Part shown: positions 32,500 to 40,891 of the stretch, one piece after another
How the letters are laid out: the number at the start of each line of letters is the position of its first letter
Numbering within the stretch: position 1 is the stretch's first letter
DNA from: Dysosmobacter sp. Marseille-Q4140
GTDB taxonomy: Bacteria; Bacillota; Clostridia; Oscillospirales; Oscillospiraceae
Reading direction: 5' to 3'
DNA: 64,000 nt
Assembly (NCBI GenBank): GCA_018228705.1
Contig: CP073694.1
Location: 1,302,001 to 1,366,000 of the forward strand
Notes under the pieces: model-generated
Seen by the model: only the letters and a program-made list of their open reading frames with translations
Database searches by the model: none
Told to the model about the DNA's origin: nothing
Program-made: the position numbers and the translations under genes

Positions 32500-33366
32500 A
32501 TGGAACTTCGTGTCTTGAAATATTTTCTGGCGGTGGCCAGGGAGGAAAACATTACTAAGGCAGCAGCTCTGCTTCACCTGACCCAGCCCACCCTCTCCCG
32601 GCAGTTGATGCAGCTGGAGGAGGAGTTGGGGGTACAGCTTTTTCGCCGCAGCCGATATCACATTGAACTGACGGAAGACGGAATGCTGCTGCGCCGCCGT
32701 GCGCAGGAGTTGGTGGATCTGGCAGAAAAGACGACCAGGGAGTTTACCATGCGTGAAACAGAGCTGATGGGAGAAATCGCCATTGGTGCAGGAGAGACCC
32801 GAAGCATGTCCTTCCTCTCCCGCGCCATGGTTTCTTTCCGGGAACGCTATCCCAAGGTCACCTTCCGAATTTTCAGCGCCACCGCCGACGATGTGAAGGA
32901 ACGGTTGGACACGGGCCTTTTGGATATGGGCCTTCTGACAGAACCAGTGGATGTAGGGCGATATGCGTTCTGCCGAATGAAAGAACGTGATCGTTGGGGG
33001 GTATTGGTGCGCCTGGACTCTCCGCTCGCCGGACTGGATTCCGTCACACCCGATGATCTGGAACAGGTTCCGTTGATTATCAGCGGCCGTGAGCGTGTCC
33101 AGAGGGAGTTAGCCAACTGGTTTGGTGACCGATGGGAGCGGCTGCAGATTGCCGCCAGCTTTAATCTGATCCTCAACGCAGCCAACATGGTACGCTATGG
33201 TGTGGGAACCGCGCTGAGTTTTGATTTGAATTTTTCTTTTGATGATCTCCGATTCATACCGCTTTCTCCCACGATGGACACAGGAACCGTCCTGGTCTGG
33301 AAGAAGGATCTGGTACTGACACCGGTGGTGGAGGCCTTCCATCAGCATATCAAAAATGTGCAATAG
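32500..33366 (+). CDS. LysR-family transcriptional regulator
   Basis: 288 residues from an ATG with an AAGGAGGCAG site. N-terminal LysR helix-turn-helix: MELRVLKYFLAVAREENITKAAALLHLTQPTLSRQLMQLEEELGVQLFRRS. The C-terminal part is a two-lobe effector domain (TVLVWKKDLVLTPVVEAFHQH at the end). It is divergent from the flavodoxin / aldo-keto reductase operon with 145 bases between, the classical layout for LysR control. Confidence 0.95.
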   Translation: MELRVLKYFLAVAREENITKAAALLHLTQPTLSRQLMQLEEELGVQLFRRSRYHIELTEDGMLLRRRAQELVDLAEKTTREFTMRETELMGEIAIGAGETRSMSFLSRAMVSFRERYPKVTFRIFSATADDVKERLDTGLLDMGLLTEPVDVGRYAFCRMKERDRWGVLVRLDSPLAGLDSVTPDDLEQVPLIISGRERVQRELANWFGDRWERLQIAASFNLILNAANMVRYGVGTALSFDLNFSFDDLRFIPLSPTMDTGTVLVWKKDLVLTPVVEAFHQHIKNVQ

Positions 33367-33420
33367 GCATTTTTGGAAAAAGAAAGTAAGCATTAGACAT
33401 AGCAAAAAGTCTGATTTACA

Positions 33421-33455
33421 ATGCAGGTGTCCGAGGAAGGACGCCTGCATTTTCA
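33421..33455 (+). terminator. Terminator after the LysR gene
   Basis: ATGCAGGTGTCC (33421-33432) pairs with GGACGCCTGCAT (33439-33450) with one mismatch, followed by TTTCATTTT, which runs into the next ribosome site. Confidence 0.72.
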
Positions 33456-33468
33456 TTTTGGAGGTTTT

Positions 33469-33846
33469 ATGATGACGAAACAGGAGGCAAGCGAGCGCTA
33501 CCAGATCCCCATGCACATCCTGAGCGAATATGAAAGCTGGGGGCTCTGCGGGGCGGTAAAAGAAGTGATGGGGGCCTGGCAGTACGACGACACGGATCTG
33601 GAACGGCTGAGCACCATCCTGACGCTCCATGACCTGGGCTTTACCACATCGGAGGTGGAGACTTATATGCGCCTGCTCCTGGAGCAGCCCCACACGGAGG
33701 AGCAACGACTCAGAATGCTGGAGGAAAAGCGCACAGCTGCTCTGGATGAGATACACTTTAAGGAGCGCCAGCTCCAGCGGCTGGATTACCTGCGCCATGA
33801 GATACGCAAGACACAAACCACGCCAGGAGGAGGCACCAAAAAATGA
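33469..33846 (+). CDS. MerR-like DNA-binding protein
   Basis: 125 residues from ATG 33469 with TTGGAGG. The winged-helix part TKQEASERYQIPMHILSEYESWGLCG and the following WQYDDTDLERLSTILTLHDLGFTTSEVETYMRLLLE are MerR-like, then a coiled-coil of about 35 residues (RMLEEKRTAALDEIHFKERQLQRLDYL). No cysteine metal site at the C-terminus. It overlaps the lipoprotein-flavodoxin gene by four bases (ATGA), so it probably regulates that gene. Confidence 0.82.
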   Translation: MMTKQEASERYQIPMHILSEYESWGLCGAVKEVMGAWQYDDTDLERLSTILTLHDLGFTTSEVETYMRLLLEQPHTEEQRLRMLEEKRTAALDEIHFKERQLQRLDYLRHEIRKTQTTPGGGTKK

Positions 33847-34547
33847 AACGACTGTTTACGATTCTAATCACTTTGACTCTGCTGCTTGGCCTGACGGCCT
33901 GCGGCCAGGTGGAAACCCAGAGCAACCCCGGCCAGTCCCAGACGCAGCAGGAGGGGACATCCTCCAAGGAGGAGTCGTCCACTCCCAACCAATCCACCCC
34001 TCCCGCTTTCTCCACGCCGGAGGCAGGCGAATCTGACGTGGAAACACCGGAGGACGGCGTTCTGGTGGCCTACTTCTCCGCCACCGGCAACACCGAAGGC
34101 ATTGCCCAGCATCTCCAGAGCATCCTGGATGCCGACCTCTATGAGATCGTTCCGGAAGTGCCGTACACCGACGAAGATCTCAATTACAGCAATGACAACT
34201 GCCGCGCCAACCAGGAGCAAAATGATCCTGCCGCCCGGCCCGCCATCACTGGTACTCTGGAACATCCGGAGAACTACAATGTGGTGTTTCTGGGCTACCC
34301 CATCTGGTGGGGGCAGGCCCCCAAGGTGATTTACACCTTCCTGGAGAGCTGTGACTTCGGCGACGCCACTATCGTTCCCTTCTGCACCTCCGGCTCCAGC
34401 GGTATCGGCTCCAGTGCCGACGGCCTGCAGGAACTGACGGAAAACGCTCGGTGGCTGGATGGCCAGCGGTTCAGCGGCAGTGTGTCCCAGAACACTGTGG
34501 CTTCCTGGGTGCAGGGACTGGATCTCCCCGAATCTTCTCCGGTATAA
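33843..34547 (+). CDS. Surface-anchored lipoprotein flavodoxin
   Basis: 234 residues. A lipoprotein signal peptide (MKRLFTILITLTLLLGLTAC, Cys 20) is followed by about 45 residues rich in Ser, Thr, Gln, Pro and Glu, and then a flavodoxin domain: VAYFSATGNTEGIAQHL, YEIVPEVPYTDEDLNY, NVVFLGYPIWWGQAPKVIYTFLESCDF. The domain is the same subtype as the cytoplasmic flavodoxin at 31878-32354. An FMN carrier fixed on the outside of the membrane implies extracellular electron transfer or surface redox chemistry (inference). Translation is coupled to a MerR-like gene. Confidence 0.92.
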   Translation: MKRLFTILITLTLLLGLTACGQVETQSNPGQSQTQQEGTSSKEESSTPNQSTPPAFSTPEAGESDVETPEDGVLVAYFSATGNTEGIAQHLQSILDADLYEIVPEVPYTDEDLNYSNDNCRANQEQNDPAARPAITGTLEHPENYNVVFLGYPIWWGQAPKVIYTFLESCDFGDATIVPFCTSGSSGIGSSADGLQELTENARWLDGQRFSGSVSQNTVASWVQGLDLPESSPV

Positions 34548-34793
34548 GAGCGGCCATGATGTTCAGAGCTTGAGGTTTTCCAGCCTGGGCATGTGCTGCA
34601 TCGGCCACGGCAGCGGCGAGGCAGTTTTTGCCAAAGTTGAGAATCTGCTGAAAATATGATATACTACCGCCGTATATGGAGCAGAATCAACTTTTGCCTG
34701 GCATTTCGAATGACACAACCTTATCAGTGAACCATGTAAAAGTTGACAGCTGGAGATAAAAAGCAAGAGCCGGAACTACAGGGGGAAATTATC

Positions 34794-35408
34794 TTGAAAT
34801 TTGACATTCAAAACTTAACATGGACACGAGAACCAAAGAGTTGTGTGATCACACAGGATCGAATCGAAATTGTCACGAAACCCCACACGGATCTTTGGCA
34901 AAGAACCTATTACCATTTCCGCAACGATAATGCTCCTGTATTGCAGATGGAAACGGAAGAAACGTTTTTTTCCTTTGTGGTAAAAACGGAATTTTCGGAA
35001 AGCCATCACCGCTTTGACCAGTGTGGGGTTGTGCTGTATCTGGACAGTGAAAACTGGCTGAAGGGTTCTATTGAATATGAAAATGAGACCTTTCAGCACC
35101 TGGGCAGTGTGGTGACCAATCACGGCTATTCTGACTGGGCGACCACGGAGATCTCTGCCCATATAAAATCCATGTGGTACCGCTTAAGCCGCAGAGAAAA
35201 TGATTTTTGCATCGAGTGCTCGGAAGACGGTAAGTCATTCCATCAGATGCGCATCTGTCACCTGAATGAAGCTGAGGGAAAAATATCCTTTGGCATTTAC
35301 GCCTGCAGCCCTGAGGACTCGTCCTTCCGCGCGGCTTTCACCAATATGGAAGTAACAGACTGCAAATGGATGGCACATGACGGGCAGGCTCCAGACGACA
35401 GTATTTGA
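34794..35408 (+). CDS. DUF1349-like (concanavalin-type beta-sandwich) protein
   Basis: 204 residues from a TTG at 34794 with an AGGGGGAAAT site; a TTG at 34743 would add 17 residues without a good site. The pattern TDLWQRTYYHFRNDNAPVLQMETEETFFSFVVKTEF ... DQCGVVLYLDSENWLKGSIEYE ... GYSDWATTEI ... FGIYACSPEDSSFRAAFTNMEV is that of DUF1349 proteins such as YeeF/Yfr-like sandwich folds. Function is not known; they may bind carbohydrate. It stands alone between a 246-base gap with only a short coding-like remnant and a strong terminator. Confidence 0.85.
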   Translation: MKFDIQNLTWTREPKSCVITQDRIEIVTKPHTDLWQRTYYHFRNDNAPVLQMETEETFFSFVVKTEFSESHHRFDQCGVVLYLDSENWLKGSIEYENETFQHLGSVVTNHGYSDWATTEISAHIKSMWYRLSRRENDFCIECSEDGKSFHQMRICHLNEAEGKISFGIYACSPEDSSFRAAFTNMEVTDCKWMAHDGQAPDDSI

Positions 35409-35445
35409 GTTCAAAAAGGCCGACTGTGGACAATAACAAAGTATC

Positions 35446-35502
35446 AGCAGCAGCGCCTCCGAAGGCAACATCTTACGATGTGCTTCCGGAGGCGCTGCTG
35501 CT
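35446..35502 (+). terminator. Long hairpin after the DUF1349-like gene
   Basis: AGCAGCAGCGCCTCCG (35446-35461) pairs with CGGAGGCGCTGCTGCT (35487-35502), and the inner bases also pair in part. No long T-run follows. Confidence 0.7.
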
Positions 35503-36043
35503 TACTTCTATGTTGGAAATTCTGCGACAGTTTACCAGTCCGCAGAACTTCTCACTCATGGATGCCAGTGTAGTCTGTTCCATCCCTTCCTTGACGGCAT
35601 TCTCAATCCCGTGGTACGGGATTTCCAGCACTTTGCGGACATTCTATGCCACCGTGCAGGGACGGCCCTCGCAGAAATGAATCTCAATCAGAGAGGGGCC
35701 CCCTTTAGGTTCCAGTACGCTATAGATCAGATACAATGTGGTTTGGGATGGATCGGCACACAGCTGGGCACCGTGATAAGCCCTGCTTTTTTCAACGCGC
35801 TGAAAATGTTGCGGATTACAACCAGATCGCTGCCGGTACTTTTATGCTCTCTGCTGCCAGCCTGATGCTGAAGAAGGTATGCTCTGAGTGGAAAGATTGC
35901 GAACTGTTTCTTTGACTACGGACAGTCCACCTTAACACCGCCATTCAGTTCCTTATCGGAACACTGAAAGCGGTATTTTTTATAGCCCCTCGTCTATCAT
36001 TTTCATCAAACCATACACCGCAGTCCATGGGCAGAAAACTTAC
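35503..36043. pseudogene. Decayed coding sequence, no intact gene
   Basis: On the minus strand about 35510-35800 translates in pieces as YHGAQLCADPSQTTLYLIYS ... GGPSLIEIHFCEGRPCTVA-stop and NVRKVLEIPYHGIENAVKEG, which has protein-like composition broken by a stop. On the plus strand 35798-35916 gives AENVADYNQIAAGTFML and more. I do not recognise the parent genes. Confidence 0.4.
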
Positions 36044-36108
36044 CACCTTGCGAGAGCGTACGGTTCGCATCCGTAAGGTCGTCGGTTCGATCCCGATTAG
36101 GTCCACCA
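36044..36108 (+). other. tRNA 3' fragment (possible attachment site)
   Basis: The sequence folds as the 3' two-thirds of a tRNA: end of D-arm (GAGAGCG), anticodon stem-loop TACGG-TTCGCAT-CCGTA, variable AGGTC, T-arm GTCGG-TTCGATC-CCGAT, acceptor TAGGTCC and encoded A-CCA. The matching 5' acceptor strand GGACCTA and D-arm start are absent upstream. The loop would read anticodon CGC. Confidence 0.65.
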
Positions 36109-36109
36109 G

Positions 36110-36145
36110 AAAAATCCGTGAAACCATAAGTTTCACGGATTTTTT
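36110..36145 (+). terminator. Terminator downstream of the tRNA fragment
   Basis: AAAAATCCGTGAAAC and GTTTCACGGATTTTTT form a 15-bp stem with T-run, starting two bases after CCA, as expected for a tRNA gene terminator. Confidence 0.85.
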
Positions 36146-36326
36146 GCGACTTTTTTGTAAAAATTGCGGGCCTGCAGTTCAACCGTTTCTGCCCTATTTT
36201 CCGTACCAGCCCCCCGCTCCGTTCGCATCCGCTGTTCAGGATACCAGAAACGATCATTATTTTTTGTCCTCCGCCCCTTGGGAAAAGCCGAAAAGATCTG
36301 GAAATGAATGATTCATATCCAAGCAT

Positions 36327-36452
36327 AAGGTCTATCTGGACACGCCGGACCTGTTTGCCCGGACGCTGGTGATCGTACTGGTGAGTCTTGTCTTTGAACG
36401 ATTCTTTTTGTCGCTGCTCAAGCTGGTTGCCCGATATCTGGAGAGGATGTAA
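36327..36452 (+). pseudogene. C-terminal remnant of an ABC transporter permease
   Basis: Reads KVYLDTPDLFARTLVIVLVS then LVFERFFLSLLKLVARYLERM and a stop. This is like the last helix and basic tail of NitT/TauT permeases. It precedes an ATPase remnant in the correct operon order. Confidence 0.65.
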
Positions 36453-36455
36453 GTC

Positions 36456-36781
36456 ATGCAGGATATCGTGATTCGCGGACTGTGAAAGTCTTTCAGGGGA
36501 AAGGCGGTACTGCGGAATGTATCCGGTACATTGGCGGCCGGGTGCGTCACTGGGCTGATGGCCCCTTCGGGCGCAGGGTCGCGATTCTCCGCGGGCTGTT
36601 GGCTGACTATGACCTCCTCGTCTTGGACGAACCCTTCAGGGGCTTGGACCAAGAGACCCGGCAGTTGGTCATGGAGGACACCAGGCGCCGCTGCGCTGGG
36701 CAAACCGTACTGCCGGTCACACATGACCCCGCAGTGCTGGAGGCTCTGGGGGCGAATGAACTGCTGGCAGAACTGCCCTAG
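36456..36781 (+). pseudogene. Broken ABC transporter ATPase gene
   Basis: Starts MQDIVIRGL, meets a stop at 36483, continues KSFRGKAVLRNVSGTLAAGC and a Walker-A-like GLMAPSGAG, then lacks roughly the next 90 residues and resumes RVAILRGLLADYDLLVLDEP (Walker B) and VTHDP. An internal deletion, a frameshift and a nonsense codon make it non-functional. Confidence 0.8.
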
Positions 36782-36837
36782 GAATTTCTCATTTTATCCG
36801 CCGGAACATGCCGGGATTCGTCTCGTTGCAATGTTCC

Positions 36838-36880
36838 AAGGAGAGGGGCGCGCCTATCGGCGCGCCCCTCTCCTTGCCTT
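36838..36880. terminator. Strong terminator
   Basis: 17-bp arms AAGGAGAGGGGCGCGCC (36838-36854) and complement (36859-36875), then GCCTTTTTC. It is placed between the ABC remnants and the convergent flavoprotein genes. Confidence 0.9.
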
Positions 36881-36917
36881 TTTCGTCCCTGGGCCGGCAG
36901 TTCCTGCCGCTCCCGTG

Positions 36918-37532
36918 TCATAATAATTGATCTTCGATCGCCAGTGTTTCCATCTGCGCTTTTGTCACGCCGTTTCGTTTTCCATAGCTTTCCCAGTACC
37001 TCCCGGAAGCTCTGATGAACACGCGCTTGGGCAGGGGCATGGTAACCTCTATGACCTGGCAGCGCCCTCCGGCGATCGCCCTGGACAGCTTTTTCAGACC
37101 CCTCCCTACCAGGCCCCGAAAGGGGGTCGACAAAATGGCTTCGCCGCTGCCGATCTTCAGCACAGAGCCAAAGGGATAGTCGTTTTTCCCGGCAAACAGC
37201 TTTACCATCTGCACTGCAATGTCGTTCTGATGCGGTTCAAGGAACCCGCAGTTGATCAGCACGGAGATCGTCGGCCTGTGCGAAGGCGGATGGTCCTCCA
37301 GCGTTTTTAAAAAGTTCAGCAGCGTGACGGGTATTCCGTCAGCGTAAAGCGGAAATACAAACAACACGTCCGAGGCCTCATCCATGGCACGGCAAAGCTC
37401 CATATGGTTTGTTTTTGTAAGGGGCCGGTATTCCGTCTCCAGCGGGCATACCCGGGCAAACCACTCGGCATACCGCTTGGAATTGGATCGGGGCGCCCGG
37501 GGACTGCCATTGATCATCAGGATTTTTCCCAT
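36918..37532 (-). CDS. Flavodoxin-fold NAD(P)H-dependent oxidoreductase family protein
   Basis: 204 residues. Opens KILMINGSPRAPRSNSKRYAEWF, an FMN-loop variant, with DVLFVFPLYADGIPVTLLNFLKTL as the flavin-contact segment. The C-terminal 60 residues are basic and longer than in typical FMN reductases. It overlaps the preceding gene (37517-38032) by 16 bases, so the two probably work together as a redox pair. Confidence 0.83.
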   Translation of the reverse strand: MGKILMINGSPRAPRSNSKRYAEWFARVCPLETEYRPLTKTNHMELCRAMDEASDVLFVFPLYADGIPVTLLNFLKTLEDHPPSHRPTISVLINCGFLEPHQNDIAVQMVKLFAGKNDYPFGSVLKIGSGEAILSTPFRGLVGRGLKKLSRAIAGGRCQVIEVTMPLPKRVFIRASGRYWESYGKRNGVTKAQMETLAIEDQLL

Positions 37533-38032
37533 GCGAGCACCTCCCTTTCAACCGTCTGTTCCAGCTCATGTTCCGGTGCAAAGACCACCCGCCAGCTCTC
37601 AAAATTCATGTTGTGGGCGTTGCGGGCCACCAGCTTTTCAAAGACGGCCCTTTCAGCATCGGAACTCTCGCCGTATCCGATGATGACCGCCTGCTTGGAT
37701 GCCACGCGGCGCTGGAAATGGTGGGTCTCTCCGTGATGCAGGCGGATAAAGGCCTGCTGTACCGGGATTGCCCGCTCCAGCATGGTTTTCATAATGGTAT
37801 CATAGCTTCCGTATCTGATTTTGCTGACGTACATCAGCTTGTCGCTGGCCGCGATACAGGGATATACCTTGACGGCATCATCCCGGATCACGCACTTTCC
37901 CGGTGTTTTCGTCCAGCAGCCGAAGCAGCCCACGCAGTTCGTGATCTGAAGTCCGGAAAGATCGATCAGTTGGATGTCCCGGCAGACTGGCTCCGCCAGA
38001 GTCAGCGGCCTGTCGCTTACGATCAGTTTCAT
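37517..38032 (-). CDS. NADPH-dependent FMN reductase-like protein with cysteine motif
   Basis: 171 residues from an ATG with a GGAGGTTCTT site. The cysteine cluster CVGCFGCWTKTPGKC lies near residues 33-47 where iron-sulfur flavoproteins and related reductases carry theirs, and YVSKIRYGSYDTIMKTMLERAIP corresponds to the flavin-contact helix. The usual N-terminal GSPR FMN loop is not obvious (MKLIVSDRPLTLAEP), so flavin binding may be weak or shared with the next protein. Confidence 0.82.
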   Translation of the reverse strand: MKLIVSDRPLTLAEPVCRDIQLIDLSGLQITNCVGCFGCWTKTPGKCVIRDDAVKVYPCIAASDKLMYVSKIRYGSYDTIMKTMLERAIPVQQAFIRLHHGETHHFQRRVASKQAVIIGYGESSDAERAVFEKLVARNAHNMNFESWRVVFAPEHELEQTVEREVLAWEKS

Positions 38033-38044
38033 AAGAACCTCCAT

Positions 38045-38423
38045 CTTTCATAGCCTGTTTGTTAGGATAGCATAAATTTCGCTCTGCTTGCAGGGCAAAA
38101 GCAACTTTTTGAAAAAAGCAGCTGCCGCCCGGTTCCGTCCTTGCGGGTGCGCACAGACAGCTAGCTCCCCGATCATGCGAACATCATCACCTGGCAGCTT
38201 TCTTCTTACCCTGGTTCACCGCCGGAGGCTTCAGCAGAGCCCTGCTTGGCTGCTCCCGGCGGATCAAGCAGACCCTCGTCCTGCGGCGGACAGTCTCCGA
38301 CCGCACAGCGACTCCTTCCTGGCGCCGCGGGGAACAGCCAGTCCACCGCGGCATTGACTTTTATTTCCGCTTCCGCTATGCTGGAAGCAGCGATCCATCT
38401 GCGCATGAAAGGGGTATCTTCCT
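38045..38423 (+). promoter_or_regulatory. Gene-free stretch with the mscS promoter
   Basis: TTGACT (38354-38359), 17 bases, TATGCT (38377-38382) makes a good promoter 42 bases before the mscS start. The rest, to 38045, shows no gene. Base composition shifts here from the accessory to the GC-rich half. Confidence 0.65.
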
Positions 38424-39263
38424 ATGAACAACGTCGCTTCGGCCCTGTCCGGCGCCCTGGGCAATCTCCCGCTGTCCACCGTCCTCACCGCGGCGGTGAC
38501 GCTGCTGGTCTGCCTGGCCGCGGTCCACATTTTGGGCAAGCTGCTGCGGCGGCTCCTGGCCCGGACCCGGCTGGACGAGCGGGTCCAGCGCTATGCCCTG
38601 GCAGCGCTGAAGCTGCTTTTATACGTTGTGACTGTGGTCATCGTGGCGGAGAGTCTGAATATTCCCATGACGTCCCTGGTGGCCCTGCTGTCGGTGGGCT
38701 CCCTGGGTATCACGCTGGCGGCGGAGGACATCCTTGGCAACGTGGCCGGCGGGCTGGTGATCCTCTCCTCCCGCCCCTTCTCCATCGGGGATTTCGTGGA
38801 GGTATCCGGTACCTCCGGCACCGTTCAGGAGATCAGTCTCAACCACACCAAGCTGGTCACCACCGACGGCCATCTGGCCATGCTGCCCAATAAGGAACTG
38901 GCCTCCTCCAAGATGATCAACTACACCATCCTGGGCCGGCGGCGGATCGTTCAGAAAGTCACCGCATCCTATGACGCACCCACGGACACCGTCAAAGCTG
39001 CCTGCATGGCCGCCGTGGCCATGACGGAAAACGTGCTGGAGGACCCGGCCCCCACGGTGTACCTGACCGCCTACAAGGACAGCTCCATCGAGTACACGGT
39101 TTACTGCTGGGCCACGCCGGAAAACTATTGGCAGGTCTTTATGTCCGTAGGAGAAAACCTGCGGACCACCTTCGCTCAGGCCGACGTGGAAATGACCTAC
39201 GACCACCTGAACGTCCATATCGTGGAGGACCGGACCCAGGGCGGCGGAAAAATCCCCGGTTGA
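38424..39263 (+). CDS. mscS: Small-conductance mechanosensitive channel (MscS family)
   Basis: 279 residues with three N-terminal hydrophobic segments, the pore-lining helix VALLSVGSLGITLAAEDILGNVAGGLVILSS (near residues 90-120), and the beta-domain start RPFSIGDFVEVSGTSGTVQEISLNHTKLVTTDG. The C-terminal mixed domain is complete. MscS channels open under membrane tension to release solutes on osmotic downshock. The next promoter (for the Met T-box) overlaps its stop codon. Confidence 0.94.
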   Translation: MNNVASALSGALGNLPLSTVLTAAVTLLVCLAAVHILGKLLRRLLARTRLDERVQRYALAALKLLLYVVTVVIVAESLNIPMTSLVALLSVGSLGITLAAEDILGNVAGGLVILSSRPFSIGDFVEVSGTSGTVQEISLNHTKLVTTDGHLAMLPNKELASSKMINYTILGRRRIVQKVTASYDAPTDTVKAACMAAVAMTENVLEDPAPTVYLTAYKDSSIEYTVYCWATPENYWQVFMSVGENLRTTFAQADVEMTYDHLNVHIVEDRTQGGGKIPG

Positions 39264-39288
39264 CAAACGGCGTCCCGCTTTTTATAAT
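39260..39288 (+). promoter_or_regulatory. Promoter of the metY-metA T-box transcript
   Basis: Consensus TTGACA (39260-39265), 17 bases, TATAAT (39283-39288). It overlaps the mscS stop codon. Confidence 0.9.
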
Positions 39289-39296
39289 AATTGCCA

Positions 39297-39576
39297 AAGC
39301 GATGAAGGAGAGGGACGGAGACCGGCGCCCTCAGAGAGCCGGCGGGCGGTGAAAGCCGGCGGCAAGGGTCTCCAGGTCCTATGGCTCCTGAGCCGGGGGT
39401 TCGAGGGCGGTGCGCCGCCGTTAGGGCCGCCCCGTGACGCCGCGTCAGTGCAGAGGGGTTGTTGGACCCCATAAGGGGCGCCGGGCCGTGAGGCAGGCGC
39501 AATTTGAGTGGTACCGCGGAAGTCGATCACGGCTTTCGTCTCAAAGATCATTCTTTGGGACGAAAGCCGTTTTTTC
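39297..39576 (+). ncRNA. T-box leader, methionine specifier
   Basis: Typical T-box: stem I with AGAGAGCCGGCGGGCGGTGA, a lower-stem pairing AGGAG/CTCCT that exposes ATG in GTCCTATGGCTCC as the specifier (Met), the T-box sequence TTTGAGTGGTACCGCGG (39503-39519), and a terminator with arms ACGGCTTTCGTC / GACGAAAGCCGT and T6 (39528-39576). Uncharged tRNA-Met would block the terminator and switch on metY-metA. Confidence 0.92.
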
Positions 39577-39606
39577 GTTCCAAGACCGGAAAGGAGCACA
39601 TCACCT

Positions 39607-40890
39607 ATGAGCAATCGCATCGAAACCACCTGTGTCCAGGGGGGCTACACCCCCGGCAACGGCGAACCCCGCCAAATCCCCATCATTCAGTCCACCACCT
39701 TCAAGTACGCCACCAGTGAGGACATGGGCAAGCTCTTCGACCTGGAGGCCAGCGGCTACTTCTACACCCGCCTCCAGAACCCCACCAACGACTATGTAGC
39801 CGCCAAGATCGCGGCACTGGAGGGCGGCACCGCCGCCATGCTGACCTCCTCCGGTCAGGCCGCCAACTTCTTCGCCCTGTTCAATATCGCGGGCTGCGGG
39901 GACCACATCGTCTCCTCCTCCAGCATCTACGGCGGCACCTTCAACCTGATCTCCGTCACCATGGCGAAAATGGGCATCGAGACCACCTTCGTCTCCCCGG
40001 ACTGCACGGAGGAGGAGCTCAATGCCGCCTTCCGCCCCAATACCAAGGCCGTCTTTGGCGAGACCATCGCCAACCCGGCCCTGACGGTGCTGGACATTGA
40101 GAAGTTCGCCAAAGCCGCCCACGAGCACGGCGTGCCCCTGATCGTGGACAACACCTTCCCCACTCCCGTGGGCTGCCGGCCCATCGAGTGGGGCGCCGAC
40201 ATCGTCACCCACTCCACCACCAAGTACATGGACGGCCACGGCGTGGCCGTGGGCGGCGCCATCGTGGATTCCGGCAAGTTCGACTGGATGGCCCATGCCG
40301 ACAAGTTCCCCGGCCTCACCACTCCGGACGACAGCTACCACGGCATCACCTACGCCGAGAAGTTCGGCAAGGAGGGTGCCTTTATCACCAAGTGCACCGC
40401 CCAGCTGATGCGGGACCTGGGCTCCATCCAGTCCCCCCAGAACGCCTTCTACCTGAACCTGGGTCTGGAGAGCCTCCACGTCCGCATGGCCCGCCACTGT
40501 GAAAACGGCCTGGCGGTGGCCCAGTTCCTCCACGACCACCCCAAGGTGGCCCGGGTGATCTACTGCGGCCTGCCGGACGACCCCTATTACGCCCTGGCTC
40601 AGAAGTACCTGCCCAATGGCTCCTGCGGCGTGGTGTCCTTCGAGCTCAAGAGCGGCCGGGAAGCCGCCGGCACCTTCATGAAGCATCTGAAGCTGGCCGC
40701 CATCGAGACCCACGTGGCCGACGCCCGGACCTGCTGCCTCAACCCCGCCAGCTCCACCCACCGGCAGATGACCGACGAGCAGCTTGCCGCCGCCGGCATC
40801 CCCGCGGGCCTGGTGCGGATGAGCTGCGGTCTGGAGCACAAGCAGGACCTGATCGACGACATCGCCCAGGCCCTGGAGCAGGTGAAGTAA
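39607..40890 (+). CDS. metY: O-acetylhomoserine sulfhydrylase / aminocarboxypropyltransferase
   Basis: 427 residues from ATG 39607 (AAAGGAGC). A cystathionine-gamma-synthase-like PLP enzyme: YFYTRLQNPTNDYVAAKIAALEGGTAAMLTSSGQAA at the cofactor phosphate region, the PLP lysine in THSTTKYMDGHG, and ARTCCLNPASSTHRQMTDEQLAAAGI at the C-terminus, which is characteristic of MetY/MET17. It turns O-acetylhomoserine and sulfide into homocysteine (methionine pathway). It sits behind a Met T-box and is followed after one base by metA, which makes its substrate. Confidence 0.95.
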   Translation: MSNRIETTCVQGGYTPGNGEPRQIPIIQSTTFKYATSEDMGKLFDLEASGYFYTRLQNPTNDYVAAKIAALEGGTAAMLTSSGQAANFFALFNIAGCGDHIVSSSSIYGGTFNLISVTMAKMGIETTFVSPDCTEEELNAAFRPNTKAVFGETIANPALTVLDIEKFAKAAHEHGVPLIVDNTFPTPVGCRPIEWGADIVTHSTTKYMDGHGVAVGGAIVDSGKFDWMAHADKFPGLTTPDDSYHGITYAEKFGKEGAFITKCTAQLMRDLGSIQSPQNAFYLNLGLESLHVRMARHCENGLAVAQFLHDHPKVARVIYCGLPDDPYYALAQKYLPNGSCGVVSFELKSGREAAGTFMKHLKLAAIETHVADARTCCLNPASSTHRQMTDEQLAAAGIPAGLVRMSCGLEHKQDLIDDIAQALEQVK

Positions 40891-40891
40891 T

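Noticed and set aside
34548..34660. Coding-like stretch ending SLGMCCIGHGSGEAVFAKVE and LLKI
   Set aside because: It may be the tail of a lost gene but has no start, and the similarity cannot be named, so I do not list it as a gene.
36006..36326. Minus-strand frame over the tRNA fragment
   Set aside because: The peptide pattern (GGPNRDRTDDLTDANRTL) is the well-known false translation of a tRNA antisense strand.
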